From: Bacillota bacterium
Lineage (GTDB): Bacteria; Bacillota_I; Bacilli_A; RF39; UBA660
DNA: 64,000 nt
Direction: 5' to 3'
NCBI GenBank assembly: GCA_023391185.1
Contig: JAEWBI010000037.1
Span: forward strand, 18,971-82,970
Shown piece by piece: positions 1 to 8,640 of the stretch (within the stretch, counting starts at the first letter, position 1; the number at the start of each line of letters is the position of its first letter). A program made the position numbers and the translations under genes. A model generated the notes under the pieces. That model saw nothing but the letters and a program-made list of their open reading frames with translations, was not told the DNA's origin and did no database searches.

Positions 1-1539
1 AGATTGCTTTTAAACGGTAGCAATGTTGATTATAAAACACATAATTTTTCAGTTATAGTTTTAAGTAGTAGTAAGTATTCAGAACTAAATGATTTAGAAA
101 ATATGAGTATGGGTTACTATAATAATACCTCAAAAGGCTTAAATGATTCATTAAAAAAAATTGAAGATAAAATAGATGTAAGCATGGTACCTTATTCTAA
201 TTTAGAGGAACTAGGATATGCATTATTATCTGGAGAAGTTGAATCAATAATTGTAGATGATTCATACAAAAGTATTTTGGAAAATAAAGAAGATAATAGT
301 GAAAGATTAAGTGAATTTAAATCTTTAACAAAAACTATTTATCAATTCAGTATAAAACTATCGCAGAACGATATTAGTAAAGATGTAGATGTAACAAATA
401 AAACATTTGCTGTTTATATTAGTGGTATAGATACATATGGAGATATATCTTCTGTTTCATGTAGTGATGTTAATATGATGTTAATAGTTAATCCAACTAC
501 ACATCAAATTCTTATGGTTTCTATTCCTAGAGACTACTATGTGCAACTAAATGGAACTACAGGATATAAAGATAAATTAACTCATGCCGGAAGTTATGGT
601 ATAGAAATGTCTATTAAAACAATTGAAGATCTTCTTGATTTAGATATAAATTATTATCTTAAAGTTAATTTTACAAGTTTAATAGATGTTGTTGATGCAT
701 TAGCAAAAGTAGATGTGTATTCAGATTATTCATTTACTTCAATTGAAGGCTATAGTTATACAAAGGGATATAATAGTGTGAATGGTGTTGAAGCATTATG
801 GTTTGCAAGAGAAAGAAAAGCATTTATAGATGGTGATAGGCAAAGAGGAAAAAATCAACAAGCACTTATCGATGCTATTTTTAGAAAAGCAACTAGTAAA
901 TCGGTTATAACAAAATACAATAATTTATTAAATAGTCTAAATGGAAGTTTTTTAACTAATATGAGTCCTAACAGAATAACTTCTTTGATAAAGAAGCAGT
1001 TATCAGAAGGTGCTAAATGGACAATCACATCTACGAGTTTAAATGGATATGACAGCTCCAATTATACATATACATATAGTAATCAATTGCTTTATGTTAT
1101 GGAACCTGATATGGATAGTGTGGAAGCTGCAAAAGATATGATTAATAAAGTATATAATAATGAAGTTTTAACAGCTTCATATGAGCAAAACAGTAGTGAT
1201 GTTCACACAGTTAAAAAATATGATCCTATATATTATGATGAAGGTGAAACATCTAATGAAGAACTACCAGAAGAAGTCAAAAAAATATATACAGTTAACT
1301 TTGATAGTTCAGGTGGTTCAAGTATAATCAGTCAAAGTATTAAAGAAGGAAGTATTATTACAAAACCAAATGATCCTATTAAAGAAGGTTATATATTTCT
1401 AGGTTGGTATGATGAAGAGGGAAACTTATTTGATTTTACCAGTACTATATCAAAAGATACTTCTTTAATAGCACAGTGGGAAACAAATGATACAGAGCAA
1501 GAAGAAAAAAAAGATTCTGAAAATTCTTCAAATACATAA
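1..1539 (+). CDS. LCP-family (LytR-CpsA-Psr) cell-wall polymer ligase, 5' end outside window
   Basis: LCP enzymes transfer lipid-linked anionic polymers such as teichoic acids or capsule onto peptidoglycan outside the membrane. The reading frame is open to base 1 and the usual N-terminal membrane helix is missing, so the true start lies upstream. The LCP catalytic domain runs from about residue 135 to 300, with the recognisable segments VSIPRDYYV, KLTHAGSYG and WFARERK followed by GDRQRGKNQQ, which carries the conserved arginines that bind the polyprenyl pyrophosphate. After a long linker, residues about 428-492 form one InlB/Flg_new-type beta repeat (VNFDSSGGS to GWYDEEGNLF to LIAQW), a module of secreted surface proteins. 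The tail is acidic and Ser/Asn rich. The LCP call is sure; the exact polymer is unknown. Confidence 0.9.
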   Translation, partial: RLLLNGSNVDYKTHNFSVIVLSSSKYSELNDLENMSMGYYNNTSKGLNDSLKKIEDKIDVSMVPYSNLEELGYALLSGEVESIIVDDSYKSILENKEDNSERLSEFKSLTKTIYQFSIKLSQNDISKDVDVTNKTFAVYISGIDTYGDISSVSCSDVNMMLIVNPTTHQILMVSIPRDYYVQLNGTTGYKDKLTHAGSYGIEMSIKTIEDLLDLDINYYLKVNFTSLIDVVDALAKVDVYSDYSFTSIEGYSYTKGYNSVNGVEALWFARERKAFIDGDRQRGKNQQALIDAIFRKATSKSVITKYNNLLNSLNGSFLTNMSPNRITSLIKKQLSEGAKWTITSTSLNGYDSSNYTYTYSNQLLYVMEPDMDSVEAAKDMINKVYNNEVLTASYEQNSSDVHTVKKYDPIYYDEGETSNEELPEEVKKIYTVNFDSSGGSSIISQSIKEGSIITKPNDPIKEGYIFLGWYDEEGNLFDFTSTISKDTSLIAQWETNDTEQEEKKDSENSSNT

Positions 1540-1541
1540 TA

Positions 1542-1571
1542 AAAAATAGAGTACATTGTACTCTATTTTTG
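1542..1571. terminator. Bidirectional rho-independent terminator
   Basis: The arms AAAAATAGAGTAC and GTACTCTATTTTT form a perfect 13-bp stem around a 3-nt loop, with A and T runs on the two flanks. It sits between the convergent LCP and DEAD-box genes and overlaps the stop codon of the latter, so it can end transcription from both sides. Confidence 0.85.
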
Positions 1572-3167
1572 ATTTTTAGCAACTTCAGCTCTAATTGTTC
1601 TATCATTTAATACTTTATTATGAATTTTTTTCATAAATGTATTAACTTCTTTAGTAGAAACATCTAAGAAAGTAAATTTTGTTAAAATTTCTATATTATT
1701 GAAACAGTCTTTATCAATACCTGTTTCTTTTTTCATGAAATCAAGTAAAGTACCTTTTTTTAGATTATCTAATTTTCCAATAGTTAAGAAAACTCTTGTA
1801 GAGTTAGGATTAGTATTTCTACTTCTACTTCTACCATTATTTCTGTCATCTTTTAAGGTTAAGTCTTTGTTAAAATCAGAACCGATTTTTTCATTAACAC
1901 TAACTTTTAAAAGTGCTGCAGCAACTTTCATAAGATCTTCTCTATTAAAATCTCTTATATATTCTAAAGCTTCTTCATATTCTTTATTTTTTATAACTTC
2001 ATGAGCATTAGATAAAGTTTTAACATATTTATTTTTAATGATATCTTCTTTATTTGGAAGTTCACATTTCTCAATAGTTGATTTTGTGAATTTTGCTAAG
2101 CCATTAAAGAATCCCATTTCTCTACCACTTACAAAACTTATTGCTTCTCCAGCAGCATCAGCTCTACCAGTACGGCCAATTCTATGAACGTATGATTCAA
2201 AATCTTGTGGTAAGTTGTAATTAATTACTAAGTCGATATTATCTACATGTATACCACGTGCAGCAACATCAGTTGCAATTAATATATTAAACGCATCATT
2301 TTTGAATCTATCAAGTGTTTGAATTCGCATACTTTGCATAATATCACCGTGCATTACTTCTGCACTGTAATTTCTAACTGACAACTCTTTTAGTAAATTA
2401 TCACATTGCATTTTTGTTTGACAAAAAATTATAATCCTCTTAGTATCTTTTAAGTCAATAACTCTGCAAATTGCTTCATTACGTATTTTTTCATTAACAA
2501 CATAATAATACTGTTTAACATTAGCAGCTGTTTTTGTCTTAGCTTCTATTTCAATATGTTGATAATCTGGTTTCATATATTTCTTTGCTATGCGCTCAAT
2601 TTCTTTTGGCATAGTAGCTGATAATAATAAAACTTGTTTATCTTTATTTGTTTGTTTAAATATTTCTTCAATATCCTCTAAAAAGCCCATATTAAGCATT
2701 TCATCAGCTTCATCAAGTACAAAGAATTCTAGTGCTTCTATATTTAAAGCTTTTCTTCTCATTAAATCCATTACTCTACCTGGAGTACCAACAACAATAT
2801 CTACACCTCTTTTTAAGGCTCTTAGTTGTAATTCAATGCTGCTTCCACCAAATACTGGAAGGATATTAAATTTACTTGATTTATTAAGTGTTTCAAATTC
2901 TTCACTTACTTGAAGTGCAAGTTCTCTAGTTGGAGTAAGAACAATTGCTCTAATTAAATTTGTTTTAACATCTATTTTTGATAATACACTAGCTGCATAG
3001 GCTAAAGTCTTACCTGTTCCTGTTTGAGCTTGACCAATTACATCATATCCGTCCATTATGACTGGTATAAGCTCTTCTTGAATTTTACTAGGTTTTGTAA
3101 ATCCTAAAGTATCAATAGACTTTAGAACACTACTAGATAAACCTAAATCTTTGAAATTATTATTCAT
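1563..3167 (-). CDS. DEAD-box ATP-dependent RNA helicase with C-terminal DbpA-type RNA-binding domain
   Basis: The 534-residue protein unwinds structured RNA (ribosome assembly, mRNA decay, cold adaptation in this family). It carries a Q motif near residue 30, Walker A AQTGTGKT (47-54), PTRELALQ, TPGRVMDL, the DEAD box in VLDEADEML, SAT, and in the second RecA domain ATDVAARGIHV and HRIGRTGR. Residues about 455-530 resemble the DbpA RRM-like domain, which is separated from the core by a basic Arg/Asn-rich stretch. The start is supported by AGAGGA upstream of the ATG. It is transcribed alone, convergent with the LCP gene. CshA, DbpA or DeaD names are all possible, so no symbol is given. Confidence 0.93.
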   Translation of the reverse strand: MNNNFKDLGLSSSVLKSIDTLGFTKPSKIQEELIPVIMDGYDVIGQAQTGTGKTLAYAASVLSKIDVKTNLIRAIVLTPTRELALQVSEEFETLNKSSKFNILPVFGGSSIELQLRALKRGVDIVVGTPGRVMDLMRRKALNIEALEFFVLDEADEMLNMGFLEDIEEIFKQTNKDKQVLLLSATMPKEIERIAKKYMKPDYQHIEIEAKTKTAANVKQYYYVVNEKIRNEAICRVIDLKDTKRIIIFCQTKMQCDNLLKELSVRNYSAEVMHGDIMQSMRIQTLDRFKNDAFNILIATDVAARGIHVDNIDLVINYNLPQDFESYVHRIGRTGRADAAGEAISFVSGREMGFFNGLAKFTKSTIEKCELPNKEDIIKNKYVKTLSNAHEVIKNKEYEEALEYIRDFNREDLMKVAAALLKVSVNEKIGSDFNKDLTLKDDRNNGRSRSRNTNPNSTRVFLTIGKLDNLKKGTLLDFMKKETGIDKDCFNNIEILTKFTFLDVSTKEVNTFMKKIHNKVLNDRTIRAEVAKNQK

Positions 3168-3199
3168 ATTTTTCCTCTTTTTTCTAAATCCGCTAGTTG

Positions 3200-3228
3200 A
3201 TTATACTATAAAATCTAAATATAAGCAA
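3200..3228 (-). promoter_or_regulatory. Sigma-A promoter for the DEAD-box helicase
   Basis: On the minus strand TTGCTT (3228-3223) is followed after exactly 17 nt by a perfect TATAAT (3205-3200), about 35 nt before the start codon. Confidence 0.65.
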
Positions 3229-3335
3229 CTTCTTTTTATATTATTGTCAAATTATCTGCGTATTATTTACATAACATAAAAAATCAAACAAAAAAATTTA
3301 AATATTAATGTATCTATTTTTATAGTATATATTTT

Positions 3336-3344
3336 TGATATAAT
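3336..3344 (+). promoter_or_regulatory. Extended -10 promoter for the O-antigen-ligase-like gene
   Basis: TGATATAAT is a TGn-extended consensus -10 box. No good -35 box is seen 17 nt upstream. It lies 20 nt before the ATG at 3364. Confidence 0.5.
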
Positions 3345-3363
3345 ATAAATAGGTGAAAATGAT

Positions 3364-4641
3364 ATGAAAAGAAATGATATTCAAAAAAACATATACTATA
3401 TATTAATAATGATTATGATCCTTATTCCAGTAGTTAAGTTTATATCTTATGTACTAAACTTATCTGGGATAATAGAAGACTCTTTTAGTTTTAATCAAGT
3501 ATATGTATTATGGATATTTATACCTATATTAATTATTAATTATGCTTACGGAATAATAACTAAAAAAATTAAAATTAATTATCTTGATATTATCATTTAT
3601 TCATTATCTATACTTGCTATTATATCAACAATATTTGCACTTGATATTAGTAAATCAATTCTTGGTGAAGTAAGACGAAATGAAGGCCTTTTAACTATTA
3701 TTTGTTATTATTTGTTATTTTTGAACAGTAAATATCTTGAAAATGAAACATGGCAAAAAAATATTATTCAAGTGTTTATGATTATTGGAATATTTCAAGT
3801 TGGATATTCAGTACTACAAGTATATACAAATTTCAGCTTTATAAAGCACTTTAGAATTCCTTATATGGGAATGGGTTTATGTGCAAATCCTAATTTCTTC
3901 GGTAGTTATATGGTTATGTTGTCGCTATTATCAACTTCTTTATATATATTTAGTAGAAAAAAAAGATTTTTAATTTTATCAGTTATATATTTTATAGGTT
4001 TATGTATAGCAAACTCCACAGCTCCATTATTAGCTTTTATACTAACTTTTGTATTTATTAATTTTCTATATTTTAAAAAGAAAATATTAAAATATAGTTT
4101 AACAATTTTAGTATTATTTACAATTACTTTTTTTACATTAGATGCATCAAATAAATATACTCAGACTGAAGTATTAAATAATCCAGTACAATCAAAATAT
4201 ATTGTTAGTGAAGAAATAAGTGAAGTTATTACAAAACAGAGTAAAATAGGTTCAGATAGATTTGTAATTTGGTCTAACTCTTTACCTATATTAAAAAAGT
4301 ACTGGTTAACTGGCACTGGATTAGACAACTTTTATAATGCATATATTGTAATAAGTAATTCAAAAGTTGATAAAGCTCATAATGTGTATCTACAAATTGC
4401 TGTAACAAATGGAATTCCAGCGCTTATTTTATATCTAATTATAAATGCAATTATATTTATAAAAGGGTTTAAATTTAATAAAACTTTAGAAATTAGTTTA
4501 TATGCATGTTTTATAGGTTACTGTATACAAGCATTTGTGAATATTAGTGTAATTGATGTAGCGCCATATTTTTATATTATACTAGGTCTACTATACTCTT
4601 TCATAAATAATAGTTTAGAAATAAATAAAAACATTGATTAG
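3364..4641 (+). CDS. O-antigen ligase / Wzy-type polytopic membrane protein
   Basis: The 425-residue protein has about ten hydrophobic helices. It also has the family's signature extracellular loop with GTGLDNFYNAY followed by KAHNVYLQIAVTNGIPALILY (residues about 318-360), as in the Wzy_C/O-antigen ligase family. Members join or polymerise glycan repeat units on lipid carriers outside the membrane; in Gram-positives some act in glycosylation or wall-polymer assembly. AGGTGA precedes the ATG. It is alone between the helicase and spoIVA, so the substrate cannot be inferred from context, although an LCP ligase lies 2 kb away. Confidence 0.8.
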   Translation: MKRNDIQKNIYYILIMIMILIPVVKFISYVLNLSGIIEDSFSFNQVYVLWIFIPILIINYAYGIITKKIKINYLDIIIYSLSILAIISTIFALDISKSILGEVRRNEGLLTIICYYLLFLNSKYLENETWQKNIIQVFMIIGIFQVGYSVLQVYTNFSFIKHFRIPYMGMGLCANPNFFGSYMVMLSLLSTSLYIFSRKKRFLILSVIYFIGLCIANSTAPLLAFILTFVFINFLYFKKKILKYSLTILVLFTITFFTLDASNKYTQTEVLNNPVQSKYIVSEEISEVITKQSKIGSDRFVIWSNSLPILKKYWLTGTGLDNFYNAYIVISNSKVDKAHNVYLQIAVTNGIPALILYLIINAIIFIKGFKFNKTLEISLYACFIGYCIQAFVNISVIDVAPYFYIILGLLYSFINNSLEINKNID

Positions 4642-4665
4642 ATAAATAATAAAAAAAGTGTCCAT

Positions 4666-4691
4666 TATAATTGATTCAATTATCCTTTTTT
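4666..4691 (+). terminator. Possible rho-independent terminator
   Basis: ATAATTGATTCAATTAT is an AT-only palindrome followed by CC and a short T run, downstream of the O-antigen-ligase-like gene. It is weakly stable. Confidence 0.35.
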
Positions 4692-4711
4692 AAATATTTA
4701 TAACTTATTTT

Positions 4712-4739
4712 TCATATTATTATTGGTAATACATATATT
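4712..4739 (+). promoter_or_regulatory. Candidate sigma-E (mother-cell) promoter of spoIVA
   Basis: TCATATT (4712-4718) and CATATATT (4732-4739) are separated by 13 nt. This fits the sigma-E pattern I recall (ATATT-type -35, CATACAnT-type -10) with one mismatch in the -10. spoIVA is sigma-E controlled in Bacillus subtilis. No sigma-A pair is evident here. This is a pattern match only. Confidence 0.5.
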
Positions 4740-4763
4740 TAAATGAAAGAAAGTAGGGATTAA

Positions 4764-6239
4764 ATGGATAAAAGTGATATTTTAAGAAGTATAACACAGA
4801 GAACTAATGGAGATATATATTTGGGAGTCGTTGGTGCTGTAAGAACTGGTAAGAGCACTTTCATAAAAAAAGTTATTGAAAATCTTGTTGTTCCTAATAT
4901 TCAAGATGAGTATGAAAGAAAAAGATGTTTAGATGAGATACCGCAAAGTGCTCAAGGTAAAACTATAATGACTACTGAGCCTAAGTTTGTTCCCAGTAAT
5001 TCAGCTACTATTAATATAGACAATTTTACTGCCAATATACGATTAGTTGATTGTGTAGGTTATGTTATTCCAAGTGCTAAAGGATATGAAGATGAAAGTG
5101 GTCCTAGGATGGTAAAAACACCTTGGTATGATGAACAAATTCCTTTTATAGAGGCTGCTGAAGTAGGAACTGAAAAGGTAATAAAGGATCATTCAACTAT
5201 AGGTATTGTTGTAACTACAGATGGTTCAATTGGGGAAATAAATAGAGAAGACTATATTGATGCTGAAACTAGAGTAATAAATGAATTAAAAGAATATGGA
5301 AAGCCTTTTATAGTAATTCTTAATAGTGTTCATCCGATGCTTCCTGATACAGAAAGAATAGCACAAAATCTTAAAGCGTCATATGATGTGCCTGTACTTC
5401 CTATAAATATAGAAAATATGGGTGAAAGAGATATATATGCTATCTTAAAAGAGGCTTTATATGAATTTCCAATTTGTGAAGTAAGAGTTAGTATGCCAGA
5501 CTGGATAGGATGCTTATCGCCTTCAAATTGGCTAAAGAAAATATATATTGATAAAATCAAAGAAAGTGTTACAAGTGTAAATAAACTTAAAGATGTTGAT
5601 ACAATAAATGGACACTTTACTGATTGTGAATATATAAGCAAGTCATATCTATCAGAAGTAAATTCTTCAACAGGAGAAGTAACTATTAATCTTGAAGCAC
5701 CTGAAGACTTATATTCTAGGGTATTAAATGAAATAGTACCAATTAATATAAATAGTAAAATGCAGGTATTAAAATTATTTCAAGATTATAATGAGACAAG
5801 ATTAGAGTTTGAACAGTTTAAATCAGCTTTAAAAATGGTAAAACAAACTGGATATGGGGTAGCTTCTCCAACACTTTTAGATATGAAACTAGATAAACCA
5901 GAAATAGTTAAACAAGGCAATAGATATGGTATAAAATTAAAAGCAGTAGCACCTGCTATACACATGATAAGAGTTGACGTGGAAAGTACTTTTGAACCTA
6001 TTATAGGATCAGAACTTCAAAGTAAAGAGTTAATTAATTATTTAATGAAAGATTATGATACAAATCCTAATAATATATGGAAAAGCGAATTGTTTGGCAG
6101 AAGTTTAGATTCGATAGTAAAAGAAGGTATACAAGCCAAACTTGCTTTAATGCCGGATAACATAAGATTTAAATTACAGCAAACACTAACTAAGTTAGTA
6201 AATAGGGGTTCTGGCAATTTGTTTGCTATTGTGCTATAA
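4764..6239 (+). CDS. spoIVA: Stage IV sporulation protein A, spore-coat basement-layer ATPase
   Basis: SpoIVA polymerises with ATP hydrolysis on the forespore surface and is the platform on which the spore coat is built. The 491-residue length matches the B. subtilis protein (492). The N-terminal NTPase has Walker A GAVRTGKST (24-32) and the Walker B-like RLVDCVGY. The long middle and C-terminal regions are those of the family, ending in a hydrophobic GNLFAIVL, where the B. subtilis C-terminus contacts SpoVM. GAAAGTAGGG lies upstream of the ATG. It is monocistronic, with a sigma-E-like promoter and a strong terminator. It indicates that the organism, or a recent ancestor, forms spores. Confidence 0.95.
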   Translation: MDKSDILRSITQRTNGDIYLGVVGAVRTGKSTFIKKVIENLVVPNIQDEYERKRCLDEIPQSAQGKTIMTTEPKFVPSNSATINIDNFTANIRLVDCVGYVIPSAKGYEDESGPRMVKTPWYDEQIPFIEAAEVGTEKVIKDHSTIGIVVTTDGSIGEINREDYIDAETRVINELKEYGKPFIVILNSVHPMLPDTERIAQNLKASYDVPVLPINIENMGERDIYAILKEALYEFPICEVRVSMPDWIGCLSPSNWLKKIYIDKIKESVTSVNKLKDVDTINGHFTDCEYISKSYLSEVNSSTGEVTINLEAPEDLYSRVLNEIVPININSKMQVLKLFQDYNETRLEFEQFKSALKMVKQTGYGVASPTLLDMKLDKPEIVKQGNRYGIKLKAVAPAIHMIRVDVESTFEPIIGSELQSKELINYLMKDYDTNPNNIWKSELFGRSLDSIVKEGIQAKLALMPDNIRFKLQQTLTKLVNRGSGNLFAIVL

Positions 6240-6240
6240 G

Positions 6241-6277
6241 GTATAAAATATAAAATTTTATACTTTTTATTTTTTTG
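6241..6277 (+). terminator. Rho-independent terminator of spoIVA
   Basis: GTATAAAAT pairs with ATTTTATAC around a 5-nt loop and is followed by a T-rich run, directly after the spoIVA stop codon. Confidence 0.75.
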
Positions 6278-6289
6278 TAAAAGGGAATA

Positions 6290-6298
6290 TGTTATAAT
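6290..6298 (+). promoter_or_regulatory. Extended -10 promoter for the VirB2-like pilin gene
   Basis: TGTTATAAT is a TGn plus consensus -10 box, 22 nt before the chosen ATG at 6321; no clear -35 box is visible. Confidence 0.5.
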
Positions 6299-6320
6299 GT
6301 ATTAGTAAGGGATGATAGTT

Positions 6321-6803
6321 ATGAAAAGTAATAAAATAAAAAAAGTTTTGTCTTATTCGCTTATAGTTTTTACTATGATGTTTGTTAATTTAAACAGTGT
6401 TTTAGCTGATAATAATATAGCTACTACATATGTAAAGTGTGGGGATAGCACATTCCCAGAACCTGTTGCTGCAATTGTACGTACTGTAATCTTATTGTTA
6501 CAAATTGTTATACCAATAGGAATTATTGTTATGGGAAGTTTAGATTTCTTAAAAGCTACAATAGCTGGAGATTCTGATAAAATGAAAAAAAATCAAAAAC
6601 AATTTGTTACTAGATTAATTGCTGGGGCAATCACATTTTTTGTATTTGTTATAGTTAAATTTATGGTTTCAATGTTTGCTGATCAAAGTGATTCAGAGAG
6701 CTTTACAAATTGCTTAGATTGCTTAATAAATAATGAGGGAAGCTGTAATACAGTTACTAATTCACCGTTTGATCCAGATCCTGAAATCGACACAAATAAC
6801 TAA
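6321..6803 (+). CDS. VirB2/TrbC-like pilin-type small membrane protein
   Basis: The protein has 160 residues when started at the ATG preceded by TAAGGG; an earlier in-frame ATG at 6312 is too close to that site. It has a signal-like N-terminal helix (about residues 10-29, ending in VLADN), then two strong hydrophobic helices (about 49-71 and 97-118) with a short charged loop containing SDKMKKNQKQF. This is the layout of TrbC/VirB2 pilins, of which related stand-alone genes occur in many Bacillota and Mollicutes. The C-terminal part has four cysteines (CLDCL and CNT region). No conjugation genes are nearby, so its role is unknown. Confidence 0.65.
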   Translation: MKSNKIKKVLSYSLIVFTMMFVNLNSVLADNNIATTYVKCGDSTFPEPVAAIVRTVILLLQIVIPIGIIVMGSLDFLKATIAGDSDKMKKNQKQFVTRLIAGAITFFVFVIVKFMVSMFADQSDSESFTNCLDCLINNEGSCNTVTNSPFDPDPEIDTNN

Positions 6804-6856
6804 AAATGTAAACCTTTTGTTTTTGTCATATTGTTTACAAAAAGTTATAAGTACAA

Positions 6857-6884
6857 TTGACAATATTTAAAAATAAAGTATAAT
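6857..6884 (+). promoter_or_regulatory. Sigma-A promoter for the zinc-ribbon membrane protein
   Basis: TTGACA (6857-6862) and TATAAT (6879-6884) are both perfect, with a 16-nt spacer, 37 nt before the start codon. Confidence 0.75.
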
Positions 6885-6921
6885 ATTAAATAGAATAAAT
6901 AGATAGGAAGGGTGTTTATAA

Positions 6922-8301
6922 ATGAATTGTAATAAATGTGGCACTCCAATTCTACCAGGTGAAAATTCTTGCCGTTTTTGTGGTACTGTTGGTGATTACT
7001 CTAAAAGAAGTCATGATGAAATAAAACCAGAAATAATAGATTTTACTACAGGTGATGATGATGTAGTAATTATAGATGATGAACCAGAAAAGATAGAAAT
7101 CATACCAGGTATTAAACCTGTTAGTACTCCAGTTGCTCCGGTAACACCAGTAGTAATAAGAACTGAGCCAGTTGTTACTCCAATTAATGTTGTAACTCCT
7201 GAAATAAAAGAGGTTCCAATAACTAATATCAATATTGAACCTTCTGCTGTTGTACAAACTGCTGTTCCTGTTGTTCCAATTGTTGAAGCACCAGTTCAAA
7301 TTCCAGTTGTTACACCTATCATTAGTGAACCAATTGAACCAACTGTAAAACAATCTCCAGTTGTTCCAATTATTTCAAAAATAGATAGTGAACCAGTTTC
7401 TGTAATTAAAAAAGAGGAGTTTGTAGTTCCAACAGTTACACCAGTAACTGAGATTATGGCTATAGTAGAACCATCTACTAATGCAGTAGCACCAGTAGAA
7501 CAGACTACAGTAGAAACAGCTGTTTCTACATCTACTCCAATAATAGTGACTGAGCCAACTTCTAAGGATACAAAAGAAGAGATAATAAAAGAAGTTGAAA
7601 TTCCAGTAACTGATGAAAAAAAAGAAAATAAAGTAAAGAAATCTAGTCAAGGTCTTTTTAATATATTAACTTTCGTATTAATAGTATTATTACTTATTTC
7701 AGTAATAGTTAATTGTTTTCTATTAATGGGGGACGGTAAAGATAATAAAGAAATTGATGATACTCCAGTTGTAAGTACTACTAATCAAACTGTATATTTT
7801 AGTGGTTATAAAGCAGAAGTTCCAAGTAACTGGATTACTGTTACTAATAAAGATGTAAGTTATATTACTTTAATGGATAGTACTGAAGATTGGGCTATGA
7901 CTTTAAATGTAACACCAAATACAAATGCGGGAGAAATTAGTAATAAAACAAGTGTAGATAATATTACAAAAGCATTTGGTACTAATAAGTATTTATTTAC
8001 TAGTGATTATTCTAAAACAGTAGATGGAAAAGATTTTTACATATTTAAAGGTAAATACTATGATTACAGTGTATATATAATAACTTTAGGATTAAATAAC
8101 ACAAATACTATTGTAGCCGATTTGAAATTCAAAGGTGAAGTAGATGATGCAGTTCTTTCTAATGTACTTAGTTCTTTAACAACAGTAAGCACGAAAGACT
8201 TAACGACTTTTTATAAAAATGATTTTAACTTTGGTGATATATCATCACTAATAACTAGTAATGTAAGCGTAGAAGATAGCGCGAATTTAGGAGGAAATTA
8301 A
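6922..8301 (+). CDS. Zinc-ribbon, Pro/Val-rich, single-pass membrane protein of unknown function
   Basis: The 459-residue protein starts with a double-CxxC zinc ribbon (CNKCG at 3-7 and CRFCG at 17-21). Next is a low-complexity acidic and Pro/Val/Thr-rich stretch (about 30-230), one membrane helix (about 245-268), and an extracellular domain of about 190 residues with YFSGYKAEVPSNWITVT. The zinc ribbon is therefore cytoplasmic and the C-terminal domain outside. This layout (zinc ribbon, linker, membrane helix, globular sensor-like domain) is common in Bacillota but its function is not known to me. GGAAGGGTG lies before the ATG. It is monocistronic, between its own promoter and terminator. Confidence 0.7.
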   Translation: MNCNKCGTPILPGENSCRFCGTVGDYSKRSHDEIKPEIIDFTTGDDDVVIIDDEPEKIEIIPGIKPVSTPVAPVTPVVIRTEPVVTPINVVTPEIKEVPITNINIEPSAVVQTAVPVVPIVEAPVQIPVVTPIISEPIEPTVKQSPVVPIISKIDSEPVSVIKKEEFVVPTVTPVTEIMAIVEPSTNAVAPVEQTTVETAVSTSTPIIVTEPTSKDTKEEIIKEVEIPVTDEKKENKVKKSSQGLFNILTFVLIVLLLISVIVNCFLLMGDGKDNKEIDDTPVVSTTNQTVYFSGYKAEVPSNWITVTNKDVSYITLMDSTEDWAMTLNVTPNTNAGEISNKTSVDNITKAFGTNKYLFTSDYSKTVDGKDFYIFKGKYYDYSVYIITLGLNNTNTIVADLKFKGEVDDAVLSNVLSSLTTVSTKDLTTFYKNDFNFGDISSLITSNVSVEDSANLGGN

Positions 8302-8318
8302 CAGTTTCCTTTTTTTTA
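8292..8318 (+). terminator. Rho-independent terminator after the zinc-ribbon gene
   Basis: AGGAAA and TTTCCT form a short stem spanning the stop codon, followed by eight T residues. Confidence 0.65.
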
Positions 8319-8335
8319 TATTTTATTAAAAAGTA

Positions 8336-8364
8336 TTGACTTTTATTATCTTCTCCTTTATAAT
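8336..8364 (+). promoter_or_regulatory. Strong sigma-A promoter of the asparagine T-box / tRNA-Asn / gatCAB-asnS-aspS locus
   Basis: TTGACT (8336-8341), a 17-nt spacer and a perfect TATAAT (8359-8364) lie immediately upstream of the first T-box leader. No second promoter as good is seen before gatC, so this one probably drives the whole locus. Confidence 0.8.
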
Positions 8365-8370
8365 TATGGA

Positions 8371-8630
8371 CATAGGCGTTGAAGAAACTAGTAGTAATAA
8401 TGACTGATTTAAGCGAGTTAGATATGGTGTGAGCTAACAATTAAAATTATTATGAAGAACAATTTGGAGCTATCTATTTGAATAATATAGTAGGATAGAT
8501 CGGTTGTAATCCGTTACCAAGTTACATGAGTGATTGGCATCTATTATTAAAAGGTGCACAATAATTTGGGTGGTACCGCGGATACAACAGTAATTCGTCC
8601 CTTTGTGGATTTTTGAAGTACTGTTTTTTT
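8371..8630 (+). ncRNA. T-box riboswitch 1 (specifier AAC, Asn) preceding a tRNA-Asn gene
   Basis: The leader has the stem I apical region (AGCGAGTTAGATATGGTGTG), then GAAGAACAATTTGGAGC, in which AAC (8458-8460) sits at the usual specifier place and is followed by a purine. The diagnostic T-box TTTGGGTGGTACCGCG lies at 8565-8580. A terminator follows: ACAGTA (8587-8592) pairs with TACTGT and leads into seven T residues (to 8630). Uncharged tRNA-Asn should bind the specifier and the T-box and block the terminator. The next gene is tRNA-Asn itself, only 10 nt downstream, so transcription of the ligand appears to be gated by its own uncharged form. Confidence 0.9.
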
Positions 8631-8640
8631 ATTTAATTTT

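Noticed and set aside
6321..6803. VirB2-like pilin as evidence of a conjugative element
   Set aside because: No other type IV secretion, relaxase or integrase genes lie nearby; stand-alone genes of this type occur widely in Bacillota chromosomes.
6803..6850. Hairpin TGTAAAC/GTTTACA after the VirB2-like gene as a terminator
   Set aside because: The loop is long and no T run follows, so termination is not supported.
6952..7650. Long open frames on the minus strand opposite the zinc-ribbon/Pro-Val-rich gene
   Set aside because: They are a by-product of the repetitive Pro/Val/Thr codons on the plus strand. They show Tyr/Trp/Asn/Arg-rich composition, no ribosome binding sites and no protein-like pattern.
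8255..8440. Minus-strand frame covering the T-box promoter
   Set aside because: It overlaps a strong promoter and riboswitch on the other strand and has no recognisable protein features.
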